Positions 8,645-17,276 of a stretch of DNA of 64,000 nt are shown piece after piece. The first letter of the stretch is position 1; each line of letters starts with the position of its first letter. The position numbers and the translations under genes are program-made. Origin of the DNA: Rhodobacterales bacterium 52_120_T64 (lineage in GTDB: Bacteria; Pseudomonadota; Alphaproteobacteria; Rhodobacterales; Rhodobacteraceae); assembly GCA_002162875.1 (NCBI GenBank), contig MABA01000004.1, forward strand, positions 248,001 to 312,000. The letters are read 5' to 3'. The notes beneath the pieces are model-generated. The model was given only the letters and a program-made list of their open reading frames with translations, did no database searches and was not told the DNA's origin.

Positions 8645-9607
8645 TTAAACTTTAATATCGACCATGATTTTCATGAATATAATGTTCACGAGCAGAAAGA
8701 TGCCAACCACAATCGCCGCTGGCACGAATACTGGAGTCGACATGACGCCATCATAATATCCGGGCTGCGATACGTTAATCATTACAAGTGCCAAAATCGG
8801 GAATATCGACAGGAACCATCCCGACCATTTAGCTTCAGCGGTGATCGCGTCAACGCGCCGGAACAACTTGAACCGTGACCGGATAACTTTGGCCAAACCG
8901 GCAAGAATCTCTGCAAGGTTACCACCGGCCTGACTTTGAATTTTCACAGCAACAGCAAGAAACCGCAAATCTTGGAGATCAATACGTTCGGCCATTTTAT
9001 CCAGTGATTCAGTGATATCCATACCGTAGGTCGATTCATCCGCAAGAACGCCAAATTCGGTTCCTAGCGGGTCTGGCATTTCAGAGGCTACGTTGGCGAT
9101 CGCGCTAGAAAAGGGATGACCAACTTTGAGCGCTCGCACAATCAACTCCACCGCATCGGGCAGCTGTTCCTGAAATAAATCCAGTCGCTTTTTTGCCTTG
9201 TTGCGAAGCCACGTGTAAACTGCGCCGTACCCCATTACGACAGAAATACCGATGCGAAGCTGCATGCCGGTGCCAGTGAAAAGCGTCAACCCGACGAAGG
9301 CCATAAAGCCCACAAAAATCATTACTAGAATCAAGGCCGTCGGCGTAAACGCAATGTTAGCTTGTGCGGCTTTTTCCGACAACGGTGCAATGAGCGGAAT
9401 TCTTTTGGCGTCGCGGTGCTGTTCACGCTCTTTACGCAAATTTTCCATGACTTCTTCGGGGTTTTCACCGGTTTGCAACATTTGCAAACGGCGGTTAACC
9501 TTGGATTCTAGGCGGACGGATTTTCCGAAGAAAGCCAGATAGATGCCTTCAATCATGAAAAACACACCGACGAAGATCAACGCGTAAATAAGTGGTTGTA
9601 AACTCAT
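8645..9607 (-). CDS. tadB: Tad pilus inner-membrane platform protein TadB
   Basis: A 320-residue T2SSF-domain membrane protein. An N-terminal membrane helix is followed by a basic cytosolic stretch, then two helices and the domain motif LPDAVELIVRALKVGHPFSSA, with two C-terminal helices. It is expected to partner TadC and the TadA ATPase at the inner membrane. The gene begins 15 bases after the tadA stop. Length and gene order match TadB in other Tad loci. Confidence 0.94.
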   Translation of the reverse strand: MSLQPLIYALIFVGVFFMIEGIYLAFFGKSVRLESKVNRRLQMLQTGENPEEVMENLRKEREQHRDAKRIPLIAPLSEKAAQANIAFTPTALILVMIFVGFMAFVGLTLFTGTGMQLRIGISVVMGYGAVYTWLRNKAKKRLDLFQEQLPDAVELIVRALKVGHPFSSAIANVASEMPDPLGTEFGVLADESTYGMDITESLDKMAERIDLQDLRFLAVAVKIQSQAGGNLAEILAGLAKVIRSRFKLFRRVDAITAEAKWSGWFLSIFPILALVMINVSQPGYYDGVMSTPVFVPAAIVVGIFLLVNIIFMKIMVDIKV

Positions 9608-9622
9608 ATTAATTACCTCTTT

Positions 9623-11092
9623 TTACTGATCAGCATCAGTATAAATACTGCTTGGCAAATCGTAACCCCATTGACGGAAACGCTCCGTGAAGTGCGATCG
9701 AAGCCCACCGGATACAAATTTCCCCTGAATTTTGCCATCTTCATCCATCCCCGTACGCTGGAATTTGAAGATTTCCTGCATGGAAATGATTTCTCCTTCC
9801 ATCCCGGTGATCTCGGTGATGGATACCATTCGACGTGAGCCATCGGGTAGGCGGCTGATCTGTACCATTAAATCAACAGCCGAGGAAATCTGCGCGCGAC
9901 TGGCAACCAGTGGCAGTTCCACACCTGTCATCGCGATCATATTTTCCAGACGGGAAACAGCGTCACGTGCGGAGTTAGCGTGGATCGTCGTCATCGACCC
10001 ATCGTGACCGGTATTCATGGCCTGCAACATGTCGATAACTTCGTCGCCACGCGTTTCTCCTACGATAATGCGGTCCGGCCGCATACGAAGGGCATTTCGA
10101 AGCAAATCGCGTTGACTGACCTCGCCTTTCCCCTCGACGTTAGGGGGGCGGCTTTCCATTCGACCAATATGCACCTGCTGCAATTGAAGCTCGGCGGTGT
10201 CTTCGATGGTAACAATTCGCTCTTCATCGCCAATAAAACCCGAGAGAGCGTTCAAAGTCGTTGTTTTACCAGAACCAGTACCACCGGAAACGATGATGTT
10301 CAGACGGGTGGCCACAGCAGCTTGAAGATAGGTCGCCATTGCCTCGGTAAAGGCACCAAACTTGATCAATTGATCGATCGACAGCTTTTCTTTGGTAAAT
10401 TTACGAATAGAAACAAGTGATCCATCAACAGCACAGGGGGGAACCATCGCGTTGAAACGCGAACCGTCCGCAAGACGCGCATCCACATACGGAGAACTTT
10501 CATCGACGCGGCGGCCAACGGCCGAAACGATTTTGTCGATGATCCGCATCAAGTGCTTCTCGTCTTTGAATTTAACGGTTGTCAGTTCGAGAACACCTGC
10601 GCGTTCGACAAAAATCTGCTGGCTGCCATTAATAAGGATATCGTTGACTGTATCATCGCGCAACAAAACCTCGATAGGGCCAAGTCCGGTGACTTCGTCC
10701 AATAGGTCAATATTGAGCTGCTTTTGATCGGCCGAATTAAGCACAATATCCATATCGCGTAGACCTTCACGCGATATAAGGGCAATTTCGTGTTTCAAAT
10801 CTTCTTCCGAAGCTTTGTCGAGAGCCGCCAAATTCAAGCTTTCCAGTAGACGCTTGTGCAGATCCATTCGAATTTCAAGCAGACGATCCATCCGCTTGGT
10901 TTCTTTAGGGTCAACGGTGACAGATTTTGGTGCAGCTGGTTTGACTTTATCACTTTTTGCCTTTTTATCAGGCTTCGGAGCCGCAGGTGCCTGGGTCTTG
11001 TCAGCTGGTGCGGCTTTTGCCGAAGGCACTAGCGACGGGGCAGCGGCCGGAGCACCGTTCGATGACTCTTGTTTGTTAAACCGTTTGAACAT
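9623..11092 (-). CDS. tadA: Tad secretion ATPase TadA/CpaF
   Basis: A 489-residue hexameric secretion ATPase that powers Flp pilus extension and retraction. Walker A is [16 protein letters not shown] near residue 275; the Asp box and the His box ([18 protein letters not shown]) are intact, as is [14 protein letters not shown]. The N-terminal 60 residues are alanine/proline/lysine rich, as is common in CpaF. It lies between tadZ and tadB in the expected order. All motifs needed for ATP hydrolysis are present. Confidence 0.96.
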   Translation of the reverse strand: MFKRFNKQESSNGAPAAAPSLVPSAKAAPADKTQAPAAPKPDKKAKSDKVKPAAPKSVTVDPKETKRMDRLLEIRMDLHKRLLESLNLAALDKASEEDLKHEIALISREGLRDMDIVLNSADQKQLNIDLLDEVTGLGPIEVLLRDDTVNDILINGSQQIFVERAGVLELTTVKFKDEKHLMRIIDKIVSAVGRRVDESSPYVDARLADGSRFNAMVPPCAVDGSLVSIRKFTKEKLSIDQLIKFGAFTEAMATYLQAAVATRLNIIVSGGTGSGKTTTLNALSGFIGDEERIVTIEDTAELQLQQVHIGRMESRPPNVEGKGEVSQRDLLRNALRMRPDRIIVGETRGDEVIDMLQAMNTGHDGSMTTIHANSARDAVSRLENMIAMTGVELPLVASRAQISSAVDLMVQISRLPDGSRRMVSITEITGMEGEIISMQEIFKFQRTGMDEDGKIQGKFVSGGLRSHFTERFRQWGYDLPSSIYTDADQ

Positions 11093-11102
11093 CTGTAGCT
11101 CC

Positions 11103-12323
11103 TTAGGCTATTGCAGCCTTCTGTTCTTCTGCCATTGAGACCATGGAGGCAGCAATTTTGCGAATTTCTTTGCGCAACGGGTTCTTTGGGATCGCATCAG
11201 CGAGTGGACGCCCCTGATCATTTGCTGCCAGAACTTGCTTGCCGCCGTCTGGCAATAGAATGTTAATGTCGATCCCTAAACTTTCCGAGAACCGTTTTGC
11301 GCGTGCCTTGCCGTTCAAATCAGTGAAAGCCGGGGCGAAGTTCAGAACAAACTGCAATTTGTCCTCGGGGAGTTCTTCCGATTTAAGAACCCGCAGGAAT
11401 CGCATCATATTTTGGGCAGAACGCATATCCAGCTCCATTATCGCGAAGTATGTCTCTGCCATTTGCAGCACATTCGCAGTCCAATCCACCAAGGTCGTCG
11501 GCATATCGACGATCACGAAATCATAAGACTCGCGCGCATAGGATAGGATATTTTCGATGTCATTTCCACTGATGATATCTAGCGGGAAAATTTCGGGTGG
11601 CGCCGTCAGCACCGCCATACGTGATTTGAAAGATGTCAGGCTTTCCGCAAACATGTCAGCATCTAGGTTTTCGATGTGCGTGAGCATTTCTGATACCGCA
11701 TCGCGGAACCCTAAGTCGAGGTACGTAGAAACGGATCCAGATTGAAAGTTTAGATCTAGTATGCAAACTTTCAACGATGACTTTTTATCCAGCGTTGCCA
11801 TCTCCCAGGCAAGATTGACCGCGAAAGTCGACGTTCCAACACCACCGGCAACACCATAGACAGGCAACACAATCCCGCGGCGGCGTTTTTTTGTTTTCTT
11901 CTGTTCGGTTTCAACGTTGATCGCGTCAGCTCGTAAACGAGCAAGCGCATCGCCGAACGCGTCCTTTGGAGCGGGGCAGGGAACGAAATCGTCTGCGCCA
12001 TGACGCATAATTTGATGCAAGCTTGTAGGGGAGATATCGCTCGCAACCAGTACAACTTTCAACCGACGCGCTTTCACGGCTTTGATAAAAGTGGTTACTA
12101 CGCCGAGATTGTCTTCGTCATTTTTGTCCACACAGACGAATATTACTTCTAGCGCATCAAGCGAGCCACGCTCAAGCGACTCCATTGCTTCCTTATAAGA
12201 CCCAACTGCCCAGTTCTTAGAAAAATGCTCGGACAACTCACCTGACAGCTCAGGGAACTTTTTGATATCGCGTGTTGCGGCGAACGCTTCGATTACACGT
12301 TCTTTTAGCTTTAGTAGTGCCAT
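11103..12323 (-). CDS. cpaE: Tad pilus polar localisation ATPase TadZ/CpaE
   Basis: A 406-residue protein with an N-terminal receiver-like domain (about residues 50-140) and a C-terminal ParA/MinD-type domain. The P-loop region reads GVAGGVGTSTFAVNLAWE, the atypical Walker A seen in CpaE proteins, and VIVDMPTTLVDWT supplies the later conserved acidic motif. CpaE/TadZ targets the pilus machine to a cell pole in Caulobacter and relatives. The upstream region contains an exact TTAA-N7-TTAA box at 12370-12384, and an OmpA-gene terminator lies before it, so this gene probably begins a separate transcript covering tadZ to cpaA. Confidence 0.92.
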   Translation of the reverse strand: MALLKLKERVIEAFAATRDIKKFPELSGELSEHFSKNWAVGSYKEAMESLERGSLDALEVIFVCVDKNDEDNLGVVTTFIKAVKARRLKVVLVASDISPTSLHQIMRHGADDFVPCPAPKDAFGDALARLRADAINVETEQKKTKKRRRGIVLPVYGVAGGVGTSTFAVNLAWEMATLDKKSSLKVCILDLNFQSGSVSTYLDLGFRDAVSEMLTHIENLDADMFAESLTSFKSRMAVLTAPPEIFPLDIISGNDIENILSYARESYDFVIVDMPTTLVDWTANVLQMAETYFAIMELDMRSAQNMMRFLRVLKSEELPEDKLQFVLNFAPAFTDLNGKARAKRFSESLGIDINILLPDGGKQVLAANDQGRPLADAIPKNPLRKEIRKIAASMVSMAEEQKAAIA

Positions 12324-12369
12324 AAAATGCCCCCAGACTACCTTCAGAAGTGATATTCTTTATAAAACT

Positions 12370-12384
12370 TTAATCAATTGTTAA
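12370..12384. promoter_or_regulatory. CtrA-type box upstream of tadZ
   Basis: An exact TTAA-N7-TTAA motif (TTAA at 12370-12373 and 12381-12384) lies 47 bases upstream of the tadZ ATG. This is the full-site consensus for the cell-cycle regulator CtrA in alphaproteobacteria, which controls pilus genes in Caulobacter and motility genes in several Rhodobacterales. Binding is inferred from the motif only. Confidence 0.6.
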
Positions 12385-12497
12385 TGTCTACTACACAAAT
12401 GTGTCAAAATCATAACGCTGATACAACAGCAAAGACGTCGCGTACAGGACAGAAATATTTACGTTTTGGGCGATTTTGAGAGTCTTCGCCTAGTCCC

Positions 12498-12527
12498 AAA
12501 AAAAGGCCCCGAAATTACGGAGCCTTC
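12498..12527 (-). terminator. Rho-independent terminator after the OmpA-like gene
   Basis: On the minus strand a nine-base stem (AAGGCTCCG with CGGGGCCTT, one mismatch) and a six-base AT-rich loop are followed by seven T residues. It sits about 30 bases after the OmpA-like gene stop and separates it from tadZ. Confidence 0.85.
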
Positions 12528-12553
12528 TATAGCAAAAGGCATTCTCAAAAGAG

Positions 12554-13150
12554 CTAGTTTCCGACGCTCACATATGCGTTGTAGACATTGACCGCAACTT
12601 TGCCGTCAAAATCATCGCCAATGTAGCCTTTAACAAACCCGGATACTGCGGTTACAGTACGACGGTTCAGGCGTTCGCGATCTTGTGTATTAATCAGAGG
12701 CTCGGATTCCCCTTTGGATACAACCGCAATCAGGTTTTTACGTGGAACCCCTTGCGAAACAAGATAGTTAACGGCTGCCTGTGCACGACGTTGGCCCAAA
12801 CTGTTGTTGTAGCTGTTGGAACCAACCAAGTCTGTGTGCCCATACACGGTAAAGCGTACATGCGGGAAGCCCTTCATCCAGCCAGCTTGCCCACGCAAGA
12901 TCGATTTCGCTTCAGCGTCCAGAACGGAACGGTTGAACTCGAAATTAATCATTGTCGGGGTGGCCCGGCGGAATTGTTCGTCCAGACTTTGCAGCGCGGC
13001 ACCAGGTTCAAGGTATGCCGTTTGGGCAAACTGGTTGCTAGTTGCGGCGCCTGCGAAGGAACCTTCGTTCAGCATGGTCCCTGCTGGATCAAGACACCCA
13101 GCAGTTAGAAGAACGGAAGCAGCGGCGGTTATTTTAAGAGTGTTTTTCAT
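12554..13150 (-). CDS. OmpA-family peptidoglycan-binding lipoprotein of the Tad locus
   Basis: A 198-residue envelope protein. The signal peptide ends in a lipobox (LLTAGC near residue 19). The C-terminal 110 residues form an OmpA-like domain: VYGHTDLVGSNSYNNSLGQR holds the conserved Asp, and RERLNRRT the conserved Arg that contacts meso-diaminopimelate. It probably anchors the outer-membrane secretin ring to the cell wall. It lies directly after rcpA in the same direction (5-base gap) and is followed by a strong terminator, so it ends the cpaB-rcpA transcript. OmpA-like genes are common in Rhodobacterales Tad loci. Confidence 0.9.
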   Translation of the reverse strand: MKNTLKITAAASVLLTAGCLDPAGTMLNEGSFAGAATSNQFAQTAYLEPGAALQSLDEQFRRATPTMINFEFNRSVLDAEAKSILRGQAGWMKGFPHVRFTVYGHTDLVGSNSYNNSLGQRRAQAAVNYLVSQGVPRKNLIAVVSKGESEPLINTQDRERLNRRTVTAVSGFVKGYIGDDFDGKVAVNVYNAYVSVGN

Positions 13151-13155
13151 TTGCC

Positions 13156-14502
13156 TTACTCCAACACATAGCCAAAGGAACCTTGAATACTCTGAGAACT
13201 AGAGCCATCAAGGGACGAAGAGCCTTCAACCGCTCCCAGCAGGAACAGTTCCTCTTCAGTAGGGACGCGCATACGGTCTGTCGGCATGCTTAATGCTTCG
13301 CCTGAAACCGCTCTTACCAAATGCGGAGTGATGATGATCACTAATTCCGTTTGTTTGCGAGTGAATTCAGAACTTCTGAACAAAGCACCCAAAATCGGTA
13401 CGTCACCAAGCCAAGGAACTTGTCCGACCACATCGTTGAAGTCGTCTTGCAGCAGGCCAGCAATCGCAAAGCTTTGCCCGTCTCTCATTTCAACTGTGGT
13501 TGAAGTGCTTCTGGTTGTGAACCCCGGAACGGATGTAGTTGCGTTATCCTCTGCATTCGTGCTGACACCGACAACTGCGGTATCTATCGCATTCACCACA
13601 GTGTTAAGATTCAGGCTGATCATATTGTCGTCAATAACGGTGGGCGTAAATATCAACTCGACACCGAATTGCTTAAATACGTATCCTCCGTCGGCATCCG
13701 GTACAGGGTACTCGCCACCTGCAAAGAAGCTGGCTTGTTTACCGGAAATGGCAACAACGTTTGGCTCGGCAAGCGTTCGAACCATACCTTTGGATTCAAG
13801 CGCTTCAATCAAAACATCGACCGCCAATCCGCCCGCGCCGAACGAGAACGCTGCTTCTCCAGTGGCACTATCGAAAAAGCGCTCACCAGTAGGAGAAGAT
13901 AACCTAGTAAGACCAACTGCACTACTTAAAGATTTGCTGGTGGAGCGCGACATCTCGGCAAAGCGGACTTTCAGCAGAACTTGCTGACTTCCGCCAACCA
14001 TCATTAGGTTTGTAACCTGATCGCCAGCATATCTGCTGGCCAATTCCATTGCACGTGCAACCTTACGTGCGCCTGAAACTGTACCACTTAGAACAATACC
14101 GCCACCTGCTGTACGAACCTCGATTGGTTCACCAGGAAGAATTTCGGCTAGACGTTCTTTGAATTCCGCAATATCGGGAACAACCCGCACGTCGACGTTT
14201 GCAATCAGATCGCCATCAACACCAAACAACGTGAGCGTTGTGCGCCCCGGAGCTTTGCCTAGAACGTAAATTGTGCTCTCGGACAATGTCGCGATATCTG
14301 CAATGCCGGGATTGGCGACGGATATTTCAGCAAACGGTTGATCGCTCTGAACAACAATCGCGCGGTTTGTCGCCACGGTGATGTTACTTGAAACAGAACC
14401 ACGCATAACGGACAGGCCAGACTGTGCTGACACCGGCGATACGGTCGGTAAAGTTAATGCGAGTCCAAATAGACTCGCTTTAATTAGGTCATTAAATTTC
14501 AT
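13156..14502 (-). CDS. cpaC: Tad outer-membrane secretin RcpA/CpaC
   Basis: A 448-residue secretin of the type II/III family. It has a signal peptide ending in SPVSA, an N-terminal BON/pilus-type domain, and the C-terminal secretin domain with VPWLGDVPILGALF and the terminal TELVIIITPHLV signature. It forms the outer-membrane channel through which the Flp pilus passes. The frame opens eight codons upstream; I chose the ATG at 14502 because AGGA lies five bases before it and the signal peptide then has the normal length. It is followed by the OmpA-like gene. Confidence 0.94.
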   Translation of the reverse strand: MKFNDLIKASLFGLALTLPTVSPVSAQSGLSVMRGSVSSNITVATNRAIVVQSDQPFAEISVANPGIADIATLSESTIYVLGKAPGRTTLTLFGVDGDLIANVDVRVVPDIAEFKERLAEILPGEPIEVRTAGGGIVLSGTVSGARKVARAMELASRYAGDQVTNLMMVGGSQQVLLKVRFAEMSRSTSKSLSSAVGLTRLSSPTGERFFDSATGEAAFSFGAGGLAVDVLIEALESKGMVRTLAEPNVVAISGKQASFFAGGEYPVPDADGGYVFKQFGVELIFTPTVIDDNMISLNLNTVVNAIDTAVVGVSTNAEDNATTSVPGFTTRSTSTTVEMRDGQSFAIAGLLQDDFNDVVGQVPWLGDVPILGALFRSSEFTRKQTELVIIITPHLVRAVSGEALSMPTDRMRVPTEEELFLLGAVEGSSSLDGSSSQSIQGSFGYVLE

Positions 14503-14698
14503 TGTGATCCTGCCTCTCAAAATCACCAGTTTGAATTAATGGTCCTGCCTCACAAAACCATAGCAAATAGTAAGTTGCGCATTTAGGTGCGTCTGTGCGG
14601 GCAGAATGCGCGAAGTCAAATATAGAATCAACAGTCTTTTACGAATCGAATCGCCAACACGTTGATAATGGACGACTCAATTCAATTTTGTAAAGAAA

Positions 14699-15529
14699 TT
14701 ACTCTTGCGGGCAGGGAACCTCGACCACAACCACTTCAGCCCCTTTTCGGGTTCGCAATGTGCAGACGGGTTTGGCTTCTACCGCTATGGTTTCATTGCC
14801 AATAATGTCTGTTTGGTCAACTGCAAAAACGCCTGTGAGAACGTCGTCTTCTGCGCCGCGAAGTGACAGCGTCAGTCGTCCAGTTTGTTGGGCCTGTGTC
14901 AACTCTGCAACAACTTGTGGAGAAACTTCTACTGTAACGTTCCTCGCCAAAATCGTACGCGAAATGTCCGAATTTTCCACTTGGTCGACCGCAATCAGAC
15001 GCACACCTTCTAGAATAAGGCGTGTGATTGTTCGCCCGCCGTCGTCACCCGTCCAATAAACATCAACCCGATCATTGGGTTGCAAGAAGCCCGAAACGCC
15101 GGTGCTAACGTTAATGTTAATTGTAAAAGCGCGCATGCCTGGCGCAAGTCGGGAGCGAACACCTGCATCTTCGCCAAAGGCCGTCACTTTATGTGGCAGG
15201 ATTGGCTCGTCTTTAACAATACCAATCAAAATGGCGCGCGGCTCCGCGCCTTCACCGCCTATAATTTTTTCGAGATCTGTAAATGCACCACTTGGTACAT
15301 TGTCTTTCGGCCAGCCAATCAGTTTAACATCGCCTGGTCTAAGGAAACTTCCGAAATTCAGTTCGCGTGTCGCAACAGCAACGCCTACCAGTTCGATGGA
15401 CGGCATATTATTTCTGCGCGCCTGCGCCAAGTCTGCCTCAAGTTCACCAAATGTTTGCTGCGCGAGATACGCTGCTGCCCCTGCAAGGCCAATTCCAATG
15501 AGCAAAACTAAAGCAAAAACAATACGCAT
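14699..15529 (-). CDS. cpaB: Tad pilus assembly protein CpaB/RcpC
   Basis: A 276-residue periplasmic/inner-membrane protein. An N-terminal membrane anchor (FALVLLIGIGLAGAAAYLAQ) is followed by an SAF domain (ATRELNFGSFLRPGDVKLI, residues 52-70) and an RcpC-type domain with VSGFLQPNDRVDVYWTGD. CpaB/RcpC is thought to guide or modify pilin in the periplasm. It lies 196 bases upstream of rcpA in the same direction and is separated from flp by a terminator, so it may have its own promoter or depend on readthrough. Confidence 0.92.
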   Translation of the reverse strand: MRIVFALVLLIGIGLAGAAAYLAQQTFGELEADLAQARRNNMPSIELVGVAVATRELNFGSFLRPGDVKLIGWPKDNVPSGAFTDLEKIIGGEGAEPRAILIGIVKDEPILPHKVTAFGEDAGVRSRLAPGMRAFTININVSTGVSGFLQPNDRVDVYWTGDDGGRTITRLILEGVRLIAVDQVENSDISRTILARNVTVEVSPQVVAELTQAQQTGRLTLSLRGAEDDVLTGVFAVDQTDIIGNETIAVEAKPVCTLRTRKGAEVVVVEVPCPQE

Positions 15530-15683
15530 GTTGTATCCTTACGAAAAATTTTGGCCCTGCGTCTGCTAATTTGAAACATTTAAAGCGGGCATATCATTGG
15601 CATCGATAAGCTACCGGACGTAGATATTCAATTGGTTTGTCGGCAATAAGTGCTCTGCTAGCCCAACGAGCGGTAACGGGCAC

Positions 15684-15713
15684 AAAAAAACCGGGGTGAA
15701 TGAACACCCCGGT
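15684..15713 (-). terminator. Rho-independent terminator after flp
   Basis: On the minus strand a perfect nine-base stem (ACCGGGGTG with CACCCCGGT) and a six-base loop are followed by seven T residues, 35 bases after the flp stop. It would limit readthrough from the abundant pilin transcript into cpaB. Confidence 0.9.
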
Positions 15714-15747
15714 CTGTATTAAGATGCGTTAGCACGCATATTATCTT

Positions 15748-15927
15748 TTATGGGTATGTCGACTGAGTAGCTAGCTCGTCATTGATGTTGTTTGCCGCGG
15801 TATTGATGCCGCCCTGAATTAGCGAGATAACAGCGATCGCGATACCAACAACAGCAGCAGTTAGAACAACCCAGTCTACAGTTACAGCACCGGACTCGTC
15901 GTTTGCGAATTTTGTGAACAATTTCAT
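15748..15927 (-). CDS. flp: Flp-type major pilin
   Basis: A 59-residue prepilin. A short basic leader, MKLFTKFANDESG, is followed by the hydrophobic pilin helix AVTVDWVVLTAAVVGIAIAV and a polar tail. Cleavage by CpaA is expected after the glycine (SG|AVTVDW). The fifth and sixth mature residues are Asp-Trp in place of the Glu-Tyr of classical Flp pilins, a variant I associate with Rhodobacterales. A strong GGAAGGGG ribosome site precedes the ATG. It is the first gene of the Tad locus and has its own terminator, consistent with high, separate expression. Confidence 0.92.
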   Translation of the reverse strand: MKLFTKFANDESGAVTVDWVVLTAAVVGIAIAVISLIQGGINTAANNINDELATQSTYP

Positions 15928-16695
15928 AATGTGTCCCCTTCCAAGGGTGAATAGGTTAATAATTTGGCTCCAAATGAACCGGTACTAGAATGGCCGCTTG
16001 GCCTCACTACTCCAGAACCCTAGAGCTTAATTCATGATCCTCAGTGAAACGCTGCGAACCAATTGCCCTGATATATGCAGGCAAATCGGGCGAAAATTGG
16101 GCAGCTTTTAGAAAAACATCAAAATTTTTAATATTTTTTTAACAATCAAGTATTCGAGTTTTCCATAGGGTTACACCAATAAATAAAGGAAAATGCACAA
16201 CAATAGTTGTATTCTTCGACGGTGTCCGACAACTTTTGTCGAATAAATTCGTCAGAATAAGGCAGCTGTGCCTAGATTTATTCGGTGAAAACGATGACAT
16301 CGTAGGCTATTCGCGATTCTAACGAAATGGATCGCGGCCAGTTAGAATTTCGATTAAAAGTTGTTGAAGCCCTCGTCTCTAACATCGTTGAATGCTCGAC
16401 ATGCTATCAATCGTGTATTTGTTTTAAAACGCGAGAAAAATGTTACATCTAGCTGTTTGATTTTTTTGGAGTGCAATATCTAAACTGATGGAATGTGATG
16501 TCATTTGTGCGTGAAGCATTGCGAAACACAATGCGAACGTGCATCTGGGCAATGAGCGTCGCTGGAGCGGGAAACGTTGCGACCACTACGTGTATGAAGT
16601 TTTTCCGGGGGGCAAATCAAAGCAGGCTGAGAAAACGCCAGATTACCTAAAGGCTCCTGCATGCATAGATCATTGGGACTCATTTATCAGATTTA
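15928..16695. other. Long intergenic region upstream of flp
   Basis: About 770 bases without a recognisable gene. It must hold the flp promoter on the minus strand and contains a CtrA-type box at 16128-16142 within a very AT-rich stretch. A 60-codon minus-strand frame at 16501-16683 shows no family resemblance and I do not call it. Part of the region could encode a small RNA, but no clear terminator hairpin supports one. Confidence 0.5.
16128..16142. promoter_or_regulatory. CtrA-type box upstream of flp
   Basis: An exact TTAA-N7-TTAA motif lies about 200 bases upstream of the flp ATG, in an AT-rich stretch, with TTAA at 16128-16131 and 16139-16142. It is the second such box in this Tad locus. 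The AT-rich context makes a chance match more likely than for the tadZ box. Confidence 0.5.
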
Positions 16696-17166
16696 TCAAA
16701 GGACGCCTTCCTTAACCGCTTCCATAGCGACGAAAGTCGAAGTGCTGGCCACGTTTGGGAGCGAGGAAATTCTTTCCCCCATCACGCGGCGATATTCGGT
16801 GATGCTTTGCGTGCGAACTTTTAACAAATAGTCGAACCCGCCGGCGATCATATGGCATTGTTCGATTTCTTTAATTTGCATAACTTTCGCGTTGAAGTCC
16901 CTAAGCGCCCGCTCGTTTGTCTTGGTTAGCTTTACTTCGACAAATGCAACGTGATCCAGTCCAAGCTTGATAGGGTCAAGCAGCGCACGATATCCCGTGA
17001 TGAATCCGTCGGCCTCCAGACGTTTGACACGTGTTTGGCACGGCGTTTTCGACAAACCAATATTGTGCGACAACTCCGTTATGGTAATTCGACCGTTGGT
17101 GGATAGCTGATCCAGTATCGCTTTGTCGAATGAGTCTATTGTCTCTGTGGTCATCTTGGTTGCCAT
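16696..17166 (-). CDS. putR: Lrp/AsnC-family regulator of proline use (PutR)
   Basis: A 156-residue Lrp/AsnC regulator. The N-terminal helix-turn-helix (ITITELSHNIGLSKTPCQTR, residues 27-46) is followed by a RAM ligand-binding domain containing IEQCHMIAGGFDYLLKV. It is divergent from putA across 110 bases. In Rhodobacter capsulatus the Lrp-type PutR activates putA in response to proline; the same arrangement and the lack of a DNA-binding domain in this PutA support the same role here. An inverted repeat at 17218-17243 is a candidate operator. Confidence 0.9.
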   Translation of the reverse strand: MATKMTTETIDSFDKAILDQLSTNGRITITELSHNIGLSKTPCQTRVKRLEADGFITGYRALLDPIKLGLDHVAFVEVKLTKTNERALRDFNAKVMQIKEIEQCHMIAGGFDYLLKVRTQSITEYRRVMGERISSLPNVASTSTFVAMEAVKEGVL

Positions 17167-17217
17167 GTTTGAACTGTAATTGTGACTGTTTATAGAGAGT
17201 ATGCCTTAAAAAGATAA

Positions 17218-17243
17218 GATAAAAGGTAATATCACTTTTTATC
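17218..17243. promoter_or_regulatory. Inverted repeat in the putR-putA intergenic region
   Basis: GATAAAA (17218-17224) and TTTTATC (17237-17243) form a perfect seven-base inverted repeat spaced by 12 bases, 34 bases before the putA ATG. Its place and symmetry suit a PutR operator. Binding is inference. Confidence 0.5.
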
Positions 17244-17276
17244 ATGCAGTAGAGTCCTTGAAACAGGAGTGCAAAA

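Noticed and set aside
16501-16683. 60-codon minus-strand frame between putR and flp
   Set aside because: No family resemblance, no ribosome site, and the opposite strand is open over the same stretch, so chance is likely.
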